Source: Taudactylus pleione (lineage: Eukaryota > Chordata > Amphibia > Anura > Myobatrachidae). From it: a stretch of DNA of 64,000 nt. Below the pieces are notes generated by a model. It was not told where the DNA came from. It was given only the letters and a program-made list of their open reading frames with translations, and searched no databases. Below are positions 58,099 through 64,000 of the stretch, in pieces. Made by a program: the position numbers and the translations under genes. Location of the stretch: NCBI GenBank assembly GCA_031769625.1, contig JAUIMM010000637.1:3129001-3193000 (forward strand). Reading direction: 5' to 3'. Position 1 is the stretch's first letter, and each line of letters starts with the position of its first letter.

Positions 58099-58245
58099 TT
58101 TCTACTTCAGGGTCCATAGGGTATCCACAGGATACCTTGGGGTATAGGTGATGACGTCAGGCATCGGGCACCATAGAGTAAAGTTTTCAGCCTCCCAGGA
58201 TGCACTAGGGTCCCCCTCCTATACCCCGAGCCAAGGCATCTCAGT
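58099..58245 (+). repeat. DIRS copy 2 left inverted terminal repeat
   Basis: TTTCTACTTCAGGGTCCATA through CCAAGGCATCTCAGTT pairs with 62756-62937, for example TGACGTCAGGCATCGGGCAC against GTGCCCGATGCCTGACGTCA. Confidence 0.93.
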
Positions 58246-59159
58246 TTCGTTTGGTGCCCGGCCGGAGTCAGGTGCACCTGCTAGAGGGGGGCTTAGAAGA
58301 GCCCCTGAAGTTTTCTTCATTGCAGCTGTGGTTGCACATCTGGAAGTACAGCATGGACAGTCAGTACTGACGTCCATGCTGTCTTCCCTACACCCCCGCC
58401 GGTACCAGAACGCTGGTACCGACCCGGGGATGCTGGTAAGCATCTGGGGTCACAGCTAGCGGTGACCACAGATGTTTTGGGCCATGGCCGGATCTAAGGG
58501 GGACAAAGGTAAGCAGCAGGGTCCCGCGGTGGGACCCTGCTGAACATGGTCCAAAAGTCCCCAGGCAGGGGGCTCCCTGGGGACTGGCAGCAGCGTGGAG
58601 CCAGGTATTAACCTGCGCTTCCACTACCCCCCTGGGACAGCAGACCGCGGTAGTGCTGTGGCGTCCCAGGGGTTAAATGCATGCCAGGGGAGCACACCTT
58701 CCCTGTCTCACAGCCGGTGCCTCCCCCGCTGCACACAGCCCTCTCTGCACACGCCGACTGGCCCTGTGGCAGCGCTCCTCCCCCAGGCCAGCCTCCTATG
58801 CTCCTTGGTGGCCATCAGAACGCATGGTGAACGCTGCTGGAAGCCTATGATCGGAGGCATCGTGGTCTGGGTCCCCCCGCATACCTCTCCTCCGCTGTGG
58901 TCAGGTCTGTGTATGCAGCGCTGTGTCCTACCAGACTCTGTCTGTGTAGTTGAGTATCAGCGCTGATAGTGCAGGAATTGATTTTTTCTGTGCATTGTAT
59001 GGGACTGTGCTAGCGCTGCTGCCTGTACTTTTAATTCTGACTGTCAGCCTTTTCACTGTCCCTGTTCTTTCTGCTAAAGCCCTTGCGGTGCGGTGCTGCA
59101 GGGTGGTCTCTCGCTATACTAAACGTATTGGTGAGAGGGGTCACATACTTTCTACCATC

Positions 59160-60487
59160 ATGTCTGAGAGTGACTTTCCTCTCCAGCTTCAGTGTACTAC
59201 GTGCAAAGTACCTATAGCGGAGGGGGAGAGTAGCGCGGAGGGGCTATGTCAGCAGTGGTTTTTATTGGCGCGGCCAATTACGGTCACAGCACCAGTACAG
59301 GAGCCGCCCTGGGCTTGTTTCGCTAAGGCACTTACAACCTTGGTGGGCCAGTTAGCTCCGCAGCCCGCGTTCTCACAGATGGGATTGTCCCAGCAATCAG
59401 TGGTGTCGTCACCTATGCAGGGTTTCCCGAGGCAATTGATGGTACCCCACAGTCTCCCTATTTCCCCTCCCCTGGTCTTTCAGGAACCTGCGTGGGTTAA
59501 TTCCCTGACTAGTTCTGTACAGCACTTGTCGGATGTGCTACAAGGGGAGTCTGTGTTGTGGCCGATGGTGTCTGTCTGCTCCTTATGAGGATGACTAAGA
59601 GACGTCTGATGGGGAGATTCTGGATCTTTCCGACCAGGAACCTCTCCGTATTAAGGAGGCGGATGCTAGGTCCAAGGTGTATATTCCTGGACTTATTCGG
59701 ACAGTCCGCACAGCTTTGGTGATTGAGGACGAAGTTCCTCCGGTGTCCAAATCTAAATATGCATTTTTTAAGGATATTAAGGGTGACTCCACAGTGTTTC
59801 CTCTTTCGGGTCAGTTGGTGGACCATTTAGAGGGTGGAAACAGCCTGGCAAACGATAGCAGCCGCAGAGGCGTTTGGCGGTGGCTTATCCGTTCGCGGAT
59901 AATTATTTTTCTAAGTGGGAATCCCTTCCTTAGGTGGATTCTCATGTGACACGCCTAGTCCGTAGTGCCACATTACCCATGCCATCCATGTCCTCCGTTA
60001 AGGATGCTACGGACCGCAAGGTGGAGATCTGCCTAAAGTCCGTTTATTCCCTTGCGGGGGGGCAGCTAGGCCAGCAATGGCCATTTGCTGGGTTGCCAGA
60101 GCTATGGAGCGCTGGGCTGATACGTTGGAGGCGTCCTTCGATTCCAACTGTTCGGCTGAACAGACGGAGTTGATCAGCAATCTCCGGGATTCGGCCACTT
60201 ATATCAACGAAGCGGCCTTGGATATTAGTACCCTGGCGTCTCGAATTTCTTCAGCAGCTGTAGCTGCTCGTCGCACCTTGTGGCTGCGATCTTGGAAGTT
60301 GGACGCTGATTCCAACAAGGGCTTCGAAGCGTTGCCTTTTAATGGCGAAGTTCTTTTTGGTCCGGACCTGGACAAAATTGTAGCCACGCTGGCGGCAGCC
60401 AAATCGGCATGTCTCCCGTCTGCTGCAGTTCCTTCCGGTTCAGGTACGTCGTCCTTTCGGCCTTATAGGGCCCAGGGTAGGCCCTAA
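59160..60487 (+). pseudogene. DIRS copy 2 gag pseudogene
   Basis: The ATG at 59160 opens a 142-codon frame with CTTC but with the second cysteine pair degraded (LCQQW where copy 1 has LCGRC), ending at TGA 59586. The acidic linker (LIRTVRTALVIEDE) is near 59690. DSHVTRLVRSATLPM is at 59937-59980. A frame change near 60065 leads to a 60077-60487 frame with RRTLWLRSWKLDADSNKGF and LFGPDLDKIVATLAAAKS. The helical domain is of LAP2-alpha C-terminal type, as in copy 1. Confidence 0.85.
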
Positions 60488-60589
60488 AGCACAGTCCTTT
60501 CCCCCGACAGGCTGGCCCCAAAAAATCGGCCAAGCCCCGGAAGCAGGTCTGGAGTACCAGACGTCCGGCCCCTAAGCCAGATGACAAGC

Positions 60590-61455
60590 CTGCGGCCTGA
60601 CTGTCCGGGCCTCCCTTTGGGGATCCCAAAGTGGGAGGTCACCTGCTGCAGTTCGCCCGGTGTTGGTCGGTCACCACGACATACACTTGGGTTCTCGAGG
60701 TGGTCTCCCACGGGTATACCCTCTCCTTCCGGCACAGACCCCCGGTTCGATTCTTCACCACGGGTCTGCCATCAGACCGGAACAAGGCCACGGAGCTGCG
60801 GAATGTCTTGCACACTATGCTCCAGGCTGGAGTTATAGTGCCTGTTCCATTCTCCCAGAAGGGCCAGGGTTTCTATTCCAATCTTTTTGGTGCAGAAACC
60901 CAATGGGTCGTTTCGTCCGATACTCAACCTCAAAGCTCTCAACAAGTCTTTGTGGGTGCCGAAGTTTCGGATGGAGACCCTACAGTCCATCATTCTGGCG
61001 CTGGAACCTGGGGACTACATGGTGTCATTGGACATACAGGACGCTTACCTGCATGTCCCTATTCTTTTACACCATCAGCAGTTCCTCAGGTTTGCAATCC
61101 GCAGCGACCACTTTCAGTTCCGGGCGTTACCTTTTGGCCTGGAGACAGCACCACGTGTTTTCACCAAGGTGATGGCGGTCATGGCGGCTTCCCTGCGGCT
61201 GCAGGGTGTCCGCATGTTACTGTACTTGGACGACCTTCTCTTAGTGGCAGGATCTCCGGAGCTCCTTCTACGTCACTTGGACCTGACCATTGCGGTACTG
61301 CAACAGCACGGCTGGTTAATAAACTGGCAGAAGTCCACCCTGATCCAGTCTCAGCGGATTCTGCACCTCGGAGCCTTATTGGACTCCGGACAGCAAAGGA
61401 TCTTTGTGACAGGGGAAAAGATCTCTGCCTTGCAGTTGAGGGTGCGCAGTTGTGG
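60590..61455 (+). pseudogene. DIRS copy 2 reverse transcriptase pseudogene (RNase H deleted)
   Basis: The RT N-terminal part (LRNVLHTMLQAGVIVPVP) is in one frame to about 60888. The core is in the next: VQKPNGSFRPILNLKALNK, SLDIQDAYLHVPI, LPFGLETAPRVFTKVM, YLDDLLLV (near 61230), GWLINWQKSTL and HLGALLDS. The frame change is at the same place as in copy 1. After LQLRVRSC the sequence jumps directly to recombinase sequence, so the RNase H domain and the linker are absent. A reverse transcriptase without RNase H could not replicate the element on its own. Confidence 0.88.
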
Positions 61456-62464
61456 TCCAGGGGATTTTCCAGCTCTGTAGTGCGAACCATGCTAAGAGCT
61501 CGGAAACAGACTTCCGCAAGAATATACCATCGCGTGTGGCATACATTCTTCCAGTGGTGTCGACCGAGAGGTTATGCACCGCGGGAGTTTAGTCTGTCTA
61601 GAGTACTAGCCTTCCTACAAGCAGGACTAGACCATGGGCTTCGCCTTGCTTCTTTGAAGGTGCAGGTTTCTGCCCTGTCTGGTTTCATCGTAGGATTGCT
61701 ACAATCCCTGATGTGTGCACCTTTATGCAAGGCGCTCTGCGAATTCAGCCGCCGTTTGTTCCACCTGTGGCGCCTTGGGACTTGGCTGTGGTCCTGAGGG
61801 CTCTCCAAGGACCGCCGTTTGAACCACTGGGCTCAGTGGATCTTAAATGGCTAACAGCTAAGACTGTTTTCCTTCTGGCCATAGCTTCGGCCAGACGGGT
61901 TTCTGATTTAGGGGCTCTCTTGTAGACCCCCTTTCTTGATTTTTCATGGGAACAGGGCAGTGCTACGCACTCGTCCTGAATTTCTTCCCAAAGTTGTTTC
62001 CCAGTTTCATGTTAACGAGGAAATAGTTGTACCGGCTTTTAACTCACCTGGCCTTTCAGTGGGTGAGGCCACTTTGGATGTTGTGCGGGCCTTAAGGACT
62101 TATGTTGACCGTACTTCTTCGTTTAGGAAGTCGGACGCCTTGTTCGTCCTCTACGGTTTCCGTAAAAAGGGTTGGCCTGCTTCAAAGCAAACTTTGGCAG
62201 CCTGGATCCGTATGGCAATTTCAGAAGCTTATCTTCATGAAGGCCTGCCGGTTCCTCCTTCTGTGAAGGCTCATTCCACTAGGTCTGTGGGTCCTTCGTG
62301 GGCAGCTCGACGTGGTGCCTCTGCAGTACAGATCTGCAAGGCTGCCACGTGGTCCTCTGTCCATACCTTTTGTGAGGTATTGCGCGTTTGACACCTTTGC
62401 CTCTCAGGATGCTTCCTTCGGGCTGCTGATTCTCCTTTCAGCACAGGAGCGTCCCCACCCTTAA
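61456..62464 (+). pseudogene. DIRS copy 2 tyrosine recombinase pseudogene
   Basis: RGFSSSVVRTMLRARK and ARIYHRVWHTFFQWC open the domain in one frame. ASARRVSDLGALL with the first catalytic Arg is in another (61713-61925, ending at TAG 61923). AHSTRSVGPSWAARRG with the HxxR box and KAATWSSVHTF is in a third (61936-62391). An extra base in the T-run near 62370 shifts the end. In the aligned final segment, the position holding Tyr in copy 1 (FYAFD) reads Cys (YCAFD), so the presumed catalytic Tyr is lost. The end is TAA at 62462. Confidence 0.88.
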
Positions 62465-62483
62465 AGGATACTGCTTTGGGACA

Positions 62484-62595
62484 TCCCCAAGGTATCCTGT
62501 GGATACCCTATGGACCCTGAAGTAGAAAATTAGATATGGTAAGAACTTACCCTTGTTATCTCTATTTCTACGAAGTCCATAGGGTTCCACAGGAC
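62484..62595 (+). repeat. DIRS copy 2 internal complementary region
   Basis: CCAAGGTATCCTGTGGATAC...GAAGTAGAAA complements the left end. It is followed by GATATGGTAAGAACTTACCC...CTACGAAGTCCATAGGG, the complement of the right end and its extension. Confidence 0.93.
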
Positions 62596-62755
62596 TCCCG
62601 CCCTGTCGCACCTGTGCTGCAGATGGGCTTTGCTCTGGTCACCGGTTTTTCCGTCTCCCTCTGGTGAGAATGTGATTTGTGTGTGTGTGTGTGTGTGTGT
62701 GTCCAGATCTTTTTTCTCTCTTCCTTCTCCTCCTCCGGCCTATGGCTTGGTACGT

Positions 62756-62937
62756 AACTGAGATGCCTTGGCTCGGGGCGGGGTATAGGAGGGGGACCCT
62801 AGTGCATCCTGGGAGGCTGAAACTTAACTCTATGGTGCCCGATGCCTGACGTCATCACCTATACCCCAAGGTATCCTGTGGAACCCTACGGACTTCGTAG
62901 AAATAGAGATAACAAGGGTAAGTTCTTACCATATCTC
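62756..62937 (-). repeat. DIRS copy 2 right inverted terminal repeat
   Basis: AACTGAGATGCCTTGGCTCG through GGACTTCGTAGAAATAGAG complements the left repeat, with the extension GATAACAAGGGTAAGTTC to ACCATATCTC. Confidence 0.92.
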
Positions 62938-63024
62938 ATATTTTTGCTGCGCAAAGGGGTTGCGTAAATTCTCGCATGCACTACTGTGTGCTAGGCACTA
63001 CTAAAAGTAAGATTGAGAATACTG

Positions 63025-63295
63025 TGCGTTTTATCTTGCATATCTTGGGGGACACTGGAACCACGGGCTATAGAGGTGCGTACAGGGGTTTGGGCAATTA
63101 AAGAGAATGCCACTGAGTCTGAGCTCCAGCAGCTCCATATTCCTCAGACTGGACCAGTTTGCGGTTTGAGCATCTCTGAAGAAGGATCTTTCTTTGAGAT
63201 CACACTCCAGAGGAATAGGGGAGTGGGTAGGCTGCAACTGGTTATCCGGACTTGTGACCATATGAGCACCGCCATGGCTTCTAGCTAAGCAGTCT
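63025..63295 (+). other. Possible diverged retroelement terminus, unassigned
   Basis: CATATCTTGGGGGACACTGG followed by AACCACGGGCTATAGAGG has the general layout of the DIRS ends here (terminal box, then a GGNTATAG box), but the bases differ. A 91-codon frame crosses it without domain signature. Assignment is weak. The 63296-63812 sequence after it shows nothing recognisable. Confidence 0.3.
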
Positions 63296-63812
63296 GGGGA
63301 GGATTCGGCTTCCTATGAACATGTAAGACAGACAGATCCTTTGTGCTTGGCCTGTGGTGTGTAAAGAGCTTACGGGCATATTTGATTCTAGACCCAATAA
63401 TTAATTAAAATTTCTTATCGCAGCAATACGAAATAGATTGTGGGAATGTATTTAAAACCTCATACGGTTGGGAATTACAGGCTACAATGGCTAACTCCAT
63501 CTAAATTCCGCAGTAAAGCAGCCCCCATAGAAACCTATGGAGGCTGATTTTGCAAACGAAAATAAGACTGCAGCAGTTATCTGATATCTGCTTAGATCCC
63601 TCGTTGATGGGTATATGAACTTGAAATTTGCAGACTCTCTCTCCCTCCCCCCAGTGTATCCCACAGGTATTACTAAATAGGCCCTTTAAAAAACCTGTTA
63701 GATTGTATCACCCCCTGCCACCAAAATATGTTGTGTAGCTTGCTCAGCTGGTGAGTTGTTCTAGGGTGCTGAGCTAGGAGGATGTTCCCTTGGTACTTGC
63801 TACCACTTGACT

Positions 63813-64000
63813 TCTTCTTCAGGGTCCATAGGGCTCCACAGGGAAACATTGGGGTTTAGGTGGGACCTGGAGGACTGGACACAAACAGCAAAGCTATTCA
63901 ATTCCCGGATGCTCCGGTCCCCCCTCCCCCTATACCCAGTCCACAGACTGAGGGCAACACTGTTGTCGTCCGGCAGGAGCTGGACCACCGTTATAAAATG
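63813..64000 (+). mobile_element. Left end of a third DIRS-like element (cut by window)
   Basis: TTCTTCAGGGTCCATAGGGC, then TCCACAGGGAAACATTGGGG and TTTAGGTGGGACCTGG parallel the DIRS left end (CTTCAGGGTCCATAGGG, TCCACAGG, CTTGGGGTATAGG) in order and spacing. The interior differs from copies 1 and 2, so it is a separate subfamily. No coding region is inside the window. Confidence 0.7.

Larger units (their letters stand above)
58099..62937 (+). mobile_element. DIRS-type retrotransposon, copy 2 (4.8 kb, internally deleted)
   Basis: Same family as copy 1 but clearly diverged. It has inverted terminal repeats (58099-58245, 62756-62937), an internal complementary region (62484-62595), gag, RT and tyrosine recombinase on the + strand. 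About 1.05 kb corresponding to the end of RT and RNase H is missing. A (GT)n run lies at about 62668-62702. All genes are broken. 58246-59159 is leader without recognised domains. Confidence 0.94.

Noticed and set aside
60631..61797. 388-codon open frame in DIRS copy 2
   Set aside because: It strings together the RT N-terminus, a shadow of the RT core and the start of the recombinase; not a real single protein.
63013..63288. 91-codon open frame as a gene
   Set aside because: No domain signature, an overlapping frame on the other strand of similar length, and a terminus-like repeat sequence at its start.
56580..64000. NELFA exon 7 within the window
   Set aside because: I looked for the conserved continuation after the exon 6 donor in all non-transposon stretches and found no acceptor followed by matching codons.

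Overview
The window is vertebrate nuclear DNA, most likely from an amphibian. It has one split protein-coding gene with long, repeat-filled introns and GT-AG splice sites. It also holds Tc1-type, MITE and tRNA-SINE repeats and at least two DIRS-type (tyrosine-recombinase) retrotransposons. Long introns, abundant DIRS and Tc1 together point to a frog or toad; the species cannot be fixed from sequence alone.

Layout: 1-33.34 kb is an unbroken satellite array of about 750 G-rich monomers of about 44 bp, all on one strand, organised into larger blocks (1.72, 2.2, 2.33, 2.45 and 4.13 kb) that were copied within the array. It ends in a 270-bp non-satellite block and two last degenerate monomers (to 33.70 kb). 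From 33.7 to 36.1 kb there are hairpin-rich DNA, a degenerate GGTTAGGC minisatellite, MITE copies and a tRNA-derived SINE.

The only host gene seen is NELFA (negative elongation factor A, a subunit of the NELF complex that holds RNA polymerase II in promoter-proximal pause). It lies on the + strand. Exon 1 is at 36345-36554 in a CpG-rich promoter. Intron 1 is 16.8 kb. Exons 2-6 are at 53312-53483, 53569-53730, 54080-54169, 56228-56361 and 56510-56579. All six join in phase and give 279 codons plus one base, about the N-terminal half of the protein. The remaining exons were not found and probably lie beyond 64 kb.

Intron 1 holds a decayed Tc1/mariner element with intact TA target duplications (38854-40526), several MITEs, a foldback element split by a younger insertion (42165-43555), a 2.1-kb foldback element with 0.8-kb arms (43863-46009), and DIRS copy 1 (46316-52411), which itself sits inside an older MITE. 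Intron 6 holds a MITE, a perfect 130-bp-arm palindrome (57825-58098) touching the left end of DIRS copy 2 (58099-62937), and the left end of a third DIRS-like element at the window edge. Both DIRS copies keep the diagnostic architecture: inverted terminal repeats plus an internal complementary region matching both termini, with gag (related to the LAP2-alpha C-terminal domain), reverse transcriptase and tyrosine recombinase. All their reading frames are broken. I saw no RNA gene, CRISPR array or intact transposon gene.
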